The notes beneath the pieces were generated by a model. That model saw nothing but the letters and a program-made list of their open reading frames with translations. It was not told the origin of the DNA and ran no database searches. Shown piece by piece: positions 1 through 5,103 of a DNA stretch of 8,680 bases. This stretch comes from Acidimicrobiaceae bacterium (GTDB lineage Bacteria > Actinomycetota > Acidimicrobiia > Acidimicrobiales > Aldehydirespiratoraceae), in NCBI GenBank assembly GCA_009840695.1, contig VXNG01000078.1, positions 1-8,680 on the forward strand, written 5' to 3'. The stretch's first letter is position 1; each line of letters opens with the position of its first letter. A program made the position numbers and the translations under genes.

Positions 1-247
1 CGACCGTCTCGGCGTCCTCCCGGCCGGGCTGGCGCAGGTGGACGTGCAGATCGACGAGCCCCGGAGCCACCACGCAGCCGGAGGCGTCCAGCGTGCGGTC
101 GCCCTCCACGCCTGCCGGATCGACTGCGATCACACGTCCGTCCCCGACGAGCACGTCGGCGCGGCGGCTGCCTCCGGAGTCCACCACGGTCCCGCCTCTT
201 ATGGCGACCGTGCCGTAGGGGGGGACTGCGGCCAGTTTCGTGCTCAT
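1..247 (-). CDS. pyrC: Dihydroorotase, N-terminal part (cut by window edge)
   Basis: Dihydroorotase reversibly cyclises N-carbamoyl-aspartate to dihydroorotate, the third step of pyrimidine synthesis, in the cytoplasm. Only the first 82 codons are in the window; the reading frame is open at position 1. The protein begins MSTKLAAVPPYGTV, continues with the small beta-sandwich typical of amidohydrolases (VAIRGGTVVDSGG, then DVLVGDGRVIAVD) and reaches the metal-binding signature DLHVHLRQPGRED, where His-x-His binds zinc and the Arg of LRQPG contacts substrate. The ATG at 247 overlaps the pyrB stop as ATGA, so translation is probably coupled to pyrB. The upstream Shine-Dalgarno is weak, which fits coupling. 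The rest of the gene, about 340 more residues in the family, lies to the left of the window. Identity is firm because of the motif and the pyrR-pyrB neighbours. Confidence 0.93.
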   Translation of the reverse strand, partial: MSTKLAAVPPYGTVAIRGGTVVDSGGSRRADVLVGDGRVIAVDPAGVEGDRTLDASGCVVAPGLVDLHVHLRQPGREDAETV

Positions 248-1206
248 GCGGCCATCATCCTGGAGCCTTCGGCGAGGTCCATGCCCGAGCCGAGCAGCAG
301 GAACAGCACTGCCATGCGGACGGCCACGCCGTTGGCGACCTGCTCGGTGATCACGGCATTGGGCCGATCGGCCACGTCTCCGTCGATCTCCACGTCGCGG
401 TTCATGGGACCCGGGTGCATGATCAAGGCACCGTCTCTCAGCCGGTCGGCCCGGGCCGCGTCGAGGCCGTACTCGGATCGGAACTCGCGCAGCGACGGCA
501 CCGACGCGCCGGCCTCGCGCTCCAGTTGCATCCGCAGCAGGTAGCAGATGTCGATGTCGCCGAGGACAGAGTCGAAGTCGTGGGTGACGGTGACCGGCCA
601 GCTCTCAAGGCTCAACGGCAGCAGGGGGCGGGGCGCGACCAGGGTGACCTCGGCACCCATGGCCGTGAAGGCCAGCACATCGGAGCGGGCCACCCGGGAG
701 TGGAGGATGTCGCCGACGATGGCCACCCGGGCGCCGTCGAGGCCGCCCAGGCGGGTGCGGGCCGTGTAGAGGTCCAAGAGCGCCTGGGTGGGATGCTCGT
801 GACGGCCGTCGCCGGCATTGATGACCGATGCGTCGATCCATTCGGCCACCCGGTGGGGTACCCCGGCGCACGAGTGCCGCACCACGATCGCGTCTATGCC
901 CATCGCCCCGATCGTCTGCACGGTGTCCCGCACCGACTCGCCCTTGTTGACCGATGACGACCCCACGGAGAAGTTCACCGTGTCGGCCGACAGCTGCTTG
1001 GCCGCGGCCTCGAACGACAGCCGGGTGCGGGTGCTGTCCTCGTAGAACAGCCACACCACCGTCTTGCCCCGCAGGGCCGGCACTCTGGGGATGCGGCGCC
1101 GGCTCACCTCGGCGAACGAGTCGGTGAGGTCGAGCACGCGTTCCAGGTCCGGACGGTCCAGGTCCTCGATCGACAGCAGGTGGCGGCGCGGCGCATCCGT
1201 CGGCAT
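244..1206 (-). CDS. pyrB: Aspartate carbamoyltransferase catalytic chain
   Basis: PyrB joins carbamoyl phosphate and aspartate to give N-carbamoyl-aspartate, the committed step of pyrimidine synthesis. The 320-residue product has the carbamoyl-phosphate loop FYEDSTRTRLSFE (STRTR near residues 58-62), the 80s-loop SVNKGES with its lysine near 89, the HPTQALLDLYT motif near 138-148, and HPGPMNRDVEID near the C-terminus. Length is normal for the catalytic chain, and no regulatory-chain gene (pyrI) is next to it. I chose the ATG at 1206, with GGAG eight bases upstream; a GTG at 1209 directly before it is an alternative and would add one residue. The gene lies 37 bp after pyrR and its stop overlaps the pyrC start as ATGA. 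It is likely controlled together with pyrR through the upstream PyrR RNA hairpin. Confidence 0.96.
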   Translation of the reverse strand: MPTDAPRRHLLSIEDLDRPDLERVLDLTDSFAEVSRRRIPRVPALRGKTVVWLFYEDSTRTRLSFEAAAKQLSADTVNFSVGSSSVNKGESVRDTVQTIGAMGIDAIVVRHSCAGVPHRVAEWIDASVINAGDGRHEHPTQALLDLYTARTRLGGLDGARVAIVGDILHSRVARSDVLAFTAMGAEVTLVAPRPLLPLSLESWPVTVTHDFDSVLGDIDICYLLRMQLEREAGASVPSLREFRSEYGLDAARADRLRDGALIMHPGPMNRDVEIDGDVADRPNAVITEQVANGVAVRMAVLFLLLGSGMDLAEGSRMMAA

Positions 1207-1244
1207 CACGCCGGCTCCACTCTGTGCATCACAGCTGTGTCCAT
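1207..1244 (-). other. Possible 12-codon coupling mini-ORF between pyrR and pyrB
   Basis: The gap between pyrR and pyrB holds an open frame that starts with an ATG sharing its A with the pyrR stop (TGATG). It encodes MDTAVMHRVEPA and ends in a TGA whose A (position 1206) is the first base of the pyrB ATG, again as TGATG. Ribosomes could cross the gap by two termination-reinitiation steps. The peptide resembles nothing I know and is too short to judge by composition, so this may be chance in a short spacer. Confidence 0.25.
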
Positions 1245-1810
1245 CACTCCAGCTCTCCTATGTGAACTCCGTCGGACTGGACGTCCACCATCTCGTCTCG
1301 GCTGGTCGGGAGGTTCTTGCCCACGTAGTCGGGGCGGATGGGCAGCTCCCGGTGGCCGCGGTCCACCATCACCGCCAGCTGCACCGCGCTGGGCCGCCCC
1401 CAGGTGTGCAGGGTGTCGAGCGCGGCCCGCACGGTGCGGCCGGTGAACAGGACGTCGTCGACGAGCACGACCACCTGCTGGTCGAGGTTGACGGGAATGC
1501 GGGTCTCAGCCTGGGGCAGCACGGGTCGCAGGCCGATGTCGTCGCGGTGCAGGGCCACATCGAGAGTGCCGACCGGCACCGCGGCGCCCTCGATCTCGCT
1601 CAGGGTGGCCGCGATGCTGCGGGCGATGGGGACACCGCCGGTCTGAAGGCCGATGATGACCAGGCCATCGGCGCCGTGGTTGCGCTCGATCACCTCGTGG
1701 GTCATCCGGCGGATGGCGCGGTCCACGTCGTCGGCGTTCATCACCTGGCTGCGTGACCGGAACGTGCCGCTGGCGTGGGGCACCGTGAAGCGGCGTTCTC
1801 TGTCAGCCAT
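1244..1810 (-). CDS. pyrR: PyrR bifunctional pyr operon regulator / uracil phosphoribosyltransferase
   Basis: PyrR is an RNA-binding protein that senses UMP and represses the pyr operon; it usually also has uracil phosphoribosyltransferase activity. The 188-residue product has the type I PRPP-binding motif VVVLVDDVLFTGRTVRAAL (about residues 114-131). Other family segments are IGLQTGGVPIA near 53-63 and the C-terminal RPDYVGKNLPTSRDEMVDV. I chose the ATG at 1810 because GGGGAGG lies six bases upstream; a longer frame from a GTG at 1849 would run through the PyrR RNA hairpin and lacks such a site. It is the first gene of pyrR-pyrB-pyrC. The leader carries a strong match to the PyrR-binding RNA consensus, so autoregulation at translation is likely. 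Enzyme activity is inferred from the family, not shown by the sequence alone. Confidence 0.96.
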   Translation of the reverse strand: MADRERRFTVPHASGTFRSRSQVMNADDVDRAIRRMTHEVIERNHGADGLVIIGLQTGGVPIARSIAATLSEIEGAAVPVGTLDVALHRDDIGLRPVLPQAETRIPVNLDQQVVVLVDDVLFTGRTVRAALDTLHTWGRPSAVQLAVMVDRGHRELPIRPDYVGKNLPTSRDEMVDVQSDGVHIGELE

Positions 1811-1815
1811 GCTGT

Positions 1816-1851
1816 CCTCCCCGTTCGGGCCTCGCCGGACCCGTTTCACGG
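1816..1851 (-). promoter_or_regulatory. PyrR-binding RNA hairpin next to the pyrR ribosome binding site
   Basis: Read on the minus strand, the leader folds as CCGT (1851-1848), GAAA bulge, CGGG (1843-1840), loop TCCGGCGAGG (1839-1830), CCCG (1829-1826), one A, ACGG (1824-1821). Lower stem, purine bulge, upper stem and loop match the architecture of PyrR-binding loops. The sequence GGTCCGGCGAGGCC agrees with the established consensus ARUCCNGNGAGGYU at all but the two outermost positions. The 3' strand of the lower stem runs into GGGGAGG (1822-1816), the Shine-Dalgarno of pyrR. No terminator or antiterminator is visible after it, so PyrR plus UMP probably blocks ribosome access, as described for mycobacterial pyr leaders. 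Confidence 0.8.
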
Positions 1852-2021
1852 TCGGACGGCGACGGTATCACCGGCTTGGGTGAGTCGCGCGCATGGCTTG
1901 GACATGAGCTGTGACGTGCTGGTTTGTCGCTCTATCGGAGAACGGCAACGACGACCGGTCCGCCCAGGGCGTGTCGGGGAGGTCGCCGGTCCATGGACGC
2001 GGCCGGCTGAGTCTGTTGATG

Positions 2022-2027
2022 TATCGT
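2022..2027 (+). promoter_or_regulatory. Candidate -10 box for a leaderless lipoprotein transcript
   Basis: TATCGT fits the actinobacterial -10 pattern TANNNT and ends six bases before the ATG at 2034. There is no Shine-Dalgarno sequence before that ATG. A transcript starting at or beside the ATG would therefore be leaderless, a common arrangement in actinobacteria. No convincing -35 box is seen at the right distance, so this is a modest call. Confidence 0.35.
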
Positions 2028-2033
2028 CACGCC

Positions 2034-2840
2034 ATGCCTCCCTCGGTGCGCTCGCTCAGGGCGCTTCTCCTGGCGGCGCTCATGGCCCTGCTGGCCGCGT
2101 GCAGCGGAGCGGACACCGTGACCGGGCCGGAAACGGTGACCGAAGCTGAAACGGTGACCGAAGCAGACACGGTGACGATCGCCACCGTCGGCTCGTACCA
2201 TCCCTTCGACTTCGTCAACGACGACGGCGAGTTGGACGGCCTCGAGCCCGAATTAGGCGACGAACTGTGCCGGCGCGCCGGTCTCGAGTGCGAGTGGGTC
2301 ATCAACGACTGGGCGGACATGATCCCCGACCTCGTGGCCGGAGAGTTCGACGCGATCTTCTCGGGCATGAGCATCACCGCCAAACGGGAGGAGATGATCG
2401 ACTTCACCGAGGCGTACTACCCGCCGACCCCCTCGGTGTATGTGGCCAGGGCCGGCGCCGGCGACGAAGCCGTCGAGGGCACCATCGGCGCGGCGCCGAA
2501 CACCATCTACTCGGACTACTTCGCCGAGTTGGGCAGGCCTGTCGTGCTGTTCGACGACTCCTCGACCAGCCTGAACACCATCAATGCGGTGCTCGCCGGC
2601 ACGGTGGACGCCGTCCTCGTGGACCACGGCTACGCCGTCGAGTCGCTTGCGGAGCACGAGGGCCGGCTGGAGATCGTCGGCCCATCAGTGCTGCTGGACA
2701 GGGGCCTCGGCATCGGCGTCCGCAAGGGCAGCGAGCTGAAGGGCAGGCTCGACGAGGCCCTGGCGTCGATGAAGGCTGACGGCACTGTGAACGCTCTCAT
2801 CCTCAAGTGGATCGGCCCCGACGCATCAACGTTCAAGTAG
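2034..2840 (+). CDS. Extracellular solute-binding lipoprotein, family 3 (amino-acid type)
   Basis: This is probably the ligand-capturing part of a polar amino-acid ABC importer, anchored to the outer face of the membrane. The 268-residue product has a lipoprotein signal peptide (basic start, hydrophobic run 10-20, lipobox LAAC with Cys23). A linker of four hexapeptide repeats (27-50) follows, then a periplasmic-binding fold from about 48. Family segments are YHPFDFVNDDGELDGLEPEL, MSITAKREEMIDFTEAYY and TVDAVLVDHGYAVE. Arg118 and Thr115 sit where the family binds the ligand carboxylate, and Asp197 where it binds the amino group. The start at 2034 gives a compact signal peptide and sits just after a possible -10 box; an ATG at 2019 would add five residues. 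No permease or ATPase gene is in the window, so partner and ligand are unknown. Confidence 0.85.
   Translation: MPPSVRSLRALLLAALMALLAACSGADTVTGPETVTEAETVTEADTVTIATVGSYHPFDFVNDDGELDGLEPELGDELCRRAGLECEWVINDWADMIPDLVAGEFDAIFSGMSITAKREEMIDFTEAYYPPTPSVYVARAGAGDEAVEGTIGAAPNTIYSDYFAELGRPVVLFDDSSTSLNTINAVLAGTVDAVLVDHGYAVESLAEHEGRLEIVGPSVLLDRGLGIGVRKGSELKGRLDEALASMKADGTVNALILKWIGPDASTFK
2112..2180 (+). repeat. 18-bp tandem repeat coding for a [DE]TVTxx linker
   Basis: Three full 18-bp units (2112-2129, 2130-2147, 2148-2165) and a partial fourth (2166-2180) lie in frame inside the lipoprotein gene. They encode DTVTGP, ETVTEA, ETVTEA and DTVTIA. Units two and three differ by one base. The Thr- and acid-rich stretch starts four residues after the lipidated cysteine, so it probably acts as a flexible stalk between membrane and binding domain. 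Confidence 0.85.
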
Positions 2841-2925
2841 CCAGGCCGACCGAGCAACAGCGACGTACTCCCTGACTGGTCGAGAAGGTAGGCCGACTGG
2901 CTGACGTTGGCGGTTGACTAGCTGT

Positions 2926-3642
2926 TCATCTTCCTTCAGCCGTCCGGGAATCGCGTCTATACCGCCATAGATCGCCCGCGGAGCGCATGATGGTCTCGCT
3001 GACGCTGCGACTGGTGGTCGCCCGCGTGGCCTCGAACGCTCTGCGATCCACGCGTTGGGAGAGATCGGCGGCCACCTCGCAGGCTCGCTCGACCGCGTCC
3101 TCGGTCGTCACGAGGTCGAGGAAGCCTGCTTGGACGGCTGCGTCGGGCGAATAGAGTTCAGCGGTGTTGCAGGCCCTGGTGATGTGCTTGGGCGACATGC
3201 GGGTTCGGGCCAACTCGACCACCAGATCCGGCACCGGCACGCCGACAGACACGAAGTCAAGGCCGATCTTGTAGTCGCCAGCCGTGCCGACGCGGACGTC
3301 GCACGCCAGCAGCGTGACGGCAGCCGCCCCCAATGCACTGCCGGTGCATGCGGCCACCAGCGGGCGGGGGAACTCCACGAGGCGCAGGATCAGTTCGGTG
3401 CAGCTGTGGAGCAGGTTGCTGGCACCCTCGCCGCCTGGTTGCAGGATGTCCGGGTCCAGGCCTCTCGAGTACCATCCCGGCCGGCCCGCGAGGACCACCG
3501 CCCCGGCATGCTCCTGCACCGCCTTGAAGGCGCTCACCAGCGAATCGACGATGTTGACGTCGATGGTGTTGTCCGCTCCGTCGTCAACGGTCACTACGGC
3601 AACGGGCCCGCGCGTGCCGATGGTGACAGGCACCTGTGGCAC
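2926..3642 (-). CDS. Crotonase-fold protein (EchA3-like), copy 1, lacking the usual catalytic Glu
   Basis: Crotonases bind acyl-CoA thioesters and stabilise an enolate through two backbone NH groups. This 238-residue product keeps the first oxyanion-hole segment GRPGWYSRGLD and the second, CTGSALGAAAVTLLACD, and ends in a typical C-terminal helix region. In the related EchA3 type the next motif reads NEVAIG with the catalytic glutamate; here it is DFVSVG, with Phe130 in the Glu place. The other Glu of hydratases (rat Glu144) is also absent. Normal hydratase activity is therefore doubtful, and the substrate is unknown. I chose the GTG at 3642 because GGGAGG lies eight bases upstream and the start then aligns with copy 2; a GTG at 3666 would add eight residues. 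It is divergent from the SnoaL-like gene and convergent with the lipoprotein gene. Confidence 0.85.
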   Translation of the reverse strand: MPQVPVTIGTRGPVAVVTVDDGADNTIDVNIVDSLVSAFKAVQEHAGAVVLAGRPGWYSRGLDPDILQPGGEGASNLLHSCTELILRLVEFPRPLVAACTGSALGAAAVTLLACDVRVGTAGDYKIGLDFVSVGVPVPDLVVELARTRMSPKHITRACNTAELYSPDAAVQAGFLDLVTTEDAVERACEVAADLSQRVDRRAFEATRATTSRSVSETIMRSAGDLWRYRRDSRTAEGR

Positions 3643-3676
3643 GACAGCTGCCTCCCTCGCCAGCACGCCATCACGC

Positions 3677-3717
3677 TATTTCATCCTTGAGGCACCGAGT
3701 AAGTCGGGAGATGCGCC
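3677..3717 (-). promoter_or_regulatory. Upstream block shared by both crotonase genes, copy 1
   Basis: This stretch before crotonase copy 1 aligns with 5055-5097 before copy 2. On the plus strand the shared parts read TATT(T/C)C(A/G)TCC, then GAGGC, then TAAGT and CGGGAGA, ending in CGCC. On the minus strand a TANNNT box (TAGCGT, 3678-3673, three bases of which lie just outside the block) stands 15 bp from CTCGGT, the same spacing as in copy 2. It may be a duplicated promoter. It also lies just upstream of the plus-strand SnoaL-like gene, so it could serve both directions. Confidence 0.4.
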
Positions 3718-3723
3718 GGCCAG

Positions 3724-3729
3724 TACGCT
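3724..3729 (+). promoter_or_regulatory. Candidate -10 box of the SnoaL-like gene
   Basis: TACGCT matches TANNNT and ends ten bases before the ATG at 3740. No Shine-Dalgarno is present in that gap, so the transcript would have a leader of only a few bases or none. No -35 box is recognised. The call rests on position and pattern only. Confidence 0.25.
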
Positions 3730-3739
3730 CCCCGGCGCG

Positions 3740-4258
3740 ATGGACAACCACGACCGGCTGGCTGAGACGGTGGCCTACACAGCGATCCAGCGCCTGGAGA
3801 GCCGCTATGCCGATGTGGTCACCCGCCGGGCATGGAATGAGCTGGCCGAGTTGGTACAGGCCGACTGCCCGATCGTGGTGGACGTGCGCCACAAGAAGTT
3901 CGAGTTCACCGGCCCGACCGAGTACGGGGAGTTCATCGCCCGCCAGATCGAGCGCTTCTCGCTCTTCGAGTTCGTGCTGCTCAACTCGGTGTTTCGCATC
4001 GACACCGAGCGCGGCGTCGCCGCGGCCCGGGTGTACATGCAGGAGGTGCGGCAGAACGTCTCCGACGGTCGCCGAACCGACGCCTACGGCGTCTATCACG
4101 ACCGTCTCGAACGAGGCGGTGACGGCCGCTGGTGGTTCTCCCGGCGGCACTACCGCAGCTTCGCCCGCAGCTCCGAGCCCCGAATCGACACCGACTATGA
4201 CGTCTTCGACCTGCCGGTCATCGACCTCGAGGACATCCTGAGCGGCGACAACCACTAG
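3740..4258 (+). CDS. SnoaL/NTF2-like protein
   Basis: The 172-residue product looks like an NTF2-like (SnoaL-type) alpha+beta cone. An N-terminal helical part (AYTAIQRLESRYADVVTRRA, 13-32, then WNELAELV) leads into strands around PIVVDV (44-49), a central helix GEFIARQIERFSLFEF, and three strands: NSVFRI, GVAAARVYMQEVRQ, and the closing WWFSRRHYRSFAR (131-143). The C-terminus is an acidic tail (DTDYDVFDLPVIDLEDI). Members of this fold act as small dehydratases, isomerases or binding proteins; polar residues in likely pocket positions are Tyr23, Asp25 and His120, but I cannot assign a reaction. The ATG at 3740 is the only sensible start; frame upstream of it is antisense to the crotonase. It lies between two crotonase paralogues, so a shared acyl-CoA or ring substrate is a reasonable guess. 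Confidence 0.75.
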   Translation: MDNHDRLAETVAYTAIQRLESRYADVVTRRAWNELAELVQADCPIVVDVRHKKFEFTGPTEYGEFIARQIERFSLFEFVLLNSVFRIDTERGVAAARVYMQEVRQNVSDGRRTDAYGVYHDRLERGGDGRWWFSRRHYRSFARSSEPRIDTDYDVFDLPVIDLEDILSGDNH

Positions 4259-4277
4259 GGCGACACACGGCGGTAAG

Positions 4278-4313
4278 GCCGGTGCCCGACCAGTAGCCGG
4301 TGCCCGACCAATA
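4278..4313. repeat. 18-bp tandem duplication between convergent genes
   Basis: GCCGGTGCCCGACCA occurs at 4278-4292 and again at 4296-4310, each followed by a three-base tail (GTA, ATA), so the unit is 18 bp with one mismatch. It lies in the 60-bp gap between the ends of the SnoaL-like gene and crotonase copy 2. I see no stable hairpin in it and do not call it a terminator. Confidence 0.85.
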
Positions 4314-4318
4314 AAGGC

Positions 4319-5029
4319 CTATTGCGCCTTCTGAGTGGCGCGCGCCACCCGCCACAGGTCACCCGCAGCGCGCATGATGGCGTCTGTGAGCCAACTGCAG
4401 GTGGTCCGTCGGGTGATCTCGAACGCGGTGGGATCGAGCCGCTCGACAAGATCGGCGGCCACCTCGCAGGCCTGCTCTACCACGTCGCCGGTAGTCACGG
4501 AATCAAGGAAGCCGGCCTCGACGGCCTCCTCGGGCGAATAGAGCTGCGCAGCATTGCAGGCCATCGTGAAGTGCCGGTGCGACAGCCGGGCCCGGGCAAG
4601 CTCGACCGCCAGGTCCGGCACCGGCCATCCGATGGACACCCAGTTCATGCCGATCTTGAAGTCGCCGGCCTTGCCCATGCGATAATCGCTGCACAGCAGC
4701 GAGACGGCGGCCGCCCCCAGAGCATGGCCGGTGCACGCCACCACCACCGGGCGGGGACACTCCACCATGCGCAGTATCAACTCCGTGCCGGCATGAAGCA
4801 ACTCGCTCGCCGCCTCGCCGCCGGACTGCAGAAGGTCGTAGTCCAAGCCGACGGAGTAGCAGCCCGGACGGCCGGTGACGACAATCGCCGCGGCCTGCTC
4901 TTGTGCGTCCTCGAATGTACGCAGCATTGCATTCACGTTGGTGACGTTGAGCGTGTTGCTTGCCCCGTCGTCAATACCCACCAGGGCGACGGGACCGCGC
5001 ATGCTCAGGGACACAGGCACTCGGTCCAC
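4319..5029 (-). CDS. Crotonase-fold protein (EchA3-like), copy 2, lacking the usual catalytic Glu
   Basis: This is a paralogue of the crotonase at 2926-3642. By hand, 141 of 230 ungapped positions are identical (about 61%). The 236-residue product has the oxyanion-hole segments GRPGCYSVGLD and CTGHALGAAAVSLLCSD. It has NWVSIG where EchA3-type proteins have NEVAIG, so Trp130 replaces the catalytic glutamate. Strongly conserved between the copies are LLH..TELILR, GWPVPDLAVELAR and QLYSPEEAVEAGFLD. The GTG at 5029 gives a start that lines up with copy 1, but its GAGAG is too close; a GTG at 5020 with GAGAGG eight bases upstream is an alternative and would drop three residues. It ends convergent to the SnoaL-like gene and begins about 75 bp after the GNAT stop. 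The substrate is unknown; a non-hydratase acyl-CoA activity or a binding role is possible. Confidence 0.85.
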   Translation of the reverse strand: MDRVPVSLSMRGPVALVGIDDGASNTLNVTNVNAMLRTFEDAQEQAAAIVVTGRPGCYSVGLDYDLLQSGGEAASELLHAGTELILRMVECPRPVVVACTGHALGAAAVSLLCSDYRMGKAGDFKIGMNWVSIGWPVPDLAVELARARLSHRHFTMACNAAQLYSPEEAVEAGFLDSVTTGDVVEQACEVAADLVERLDPTAFEITRRTTCSWLTDAIMRAAGDLWRVARATQKAQ

Positions 5030-5040
5030 CTCTCAGTTCA

Positions 5041-5067
5041 ATCGGACACCACAGTATTCCGTCCGAT
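5041..5067. promoter_or_regulatory. Inverted repeat ATCGGAC-N13-GTCCGAT, possible operator
   Basis: Perfect 7-bp arms at 5041-5047 and 5061-5067 have centres 20 bp apart, about two helical turns, as expected for a dimeric repressor of the TetR kind. The repeat covers the candidate -10 box (TACTGT on the minus strand, 5056-5051) before crotonase copy 2. The matching region before copy 1 does not keep the symmetry. No regulator gene is in the window. Confidence 0.35.
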
Positions 5068-5097
5068 GAGGCCCCAATAAGTCCGGGAGAAAACGCC
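5055..5097 (-). promoter_or_regulatory. Upstream block shared by both crotonase genes, copy 2
   Basis: This is the counterpart of the block at 3677-3717. On the minus strand TTGGGG (5077-5072) stands 15 bp before TACTGT (5056-5051; most of this box lies just outside the block), a possible -35/-10 pair with a short spacer. The similarity runs to within a few bases of the GNAT stop codon, which suggests that the duplicated unit included the promoter. Confidence 0.4.
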
Positions 5098-5103
5098 ACG
5101 CTC

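Noticed and set aside
1064..1756. Plus-strand open frame of 230 codons over pyrR and the start of pyrB
   Set aside because: It is antisense to pyrR, whose PRPP motif is intact, and shows no domain of its own.
1811..1849. Longer pyrR start at a GTG (1849), adding 13 residues
   Set aside because: It would translate through the PyrR RNA hairpin and lacks a ribosome binding site; the ATG at 1810 has GGGGAGG at good spacing.
2841..2925. Intrinsic terminator between the lipoprotein gene and crotonase copy 1
   Set aside because: The 85-bp gap has short direct repeats (AGGCCGAC twice) and weak distant inverted arms (AGCCA/TGGCT), but no compact GC stem with a T-run.
3284..3739. Upstream extension of the SnoaL-like frame by 152 codons
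   Set aside because: The extension is antisense to crotonase copy 1 and has low-complexity Ser/Thr/Arg-rich sequence. The ATG at 3740 gives the normal domain length.
4278..4313. Two-repeat CRISPR-like unit
   Set aside because: Only two 15-bp copies with a three-base gap; no spacer-sized interval and no cas gene.
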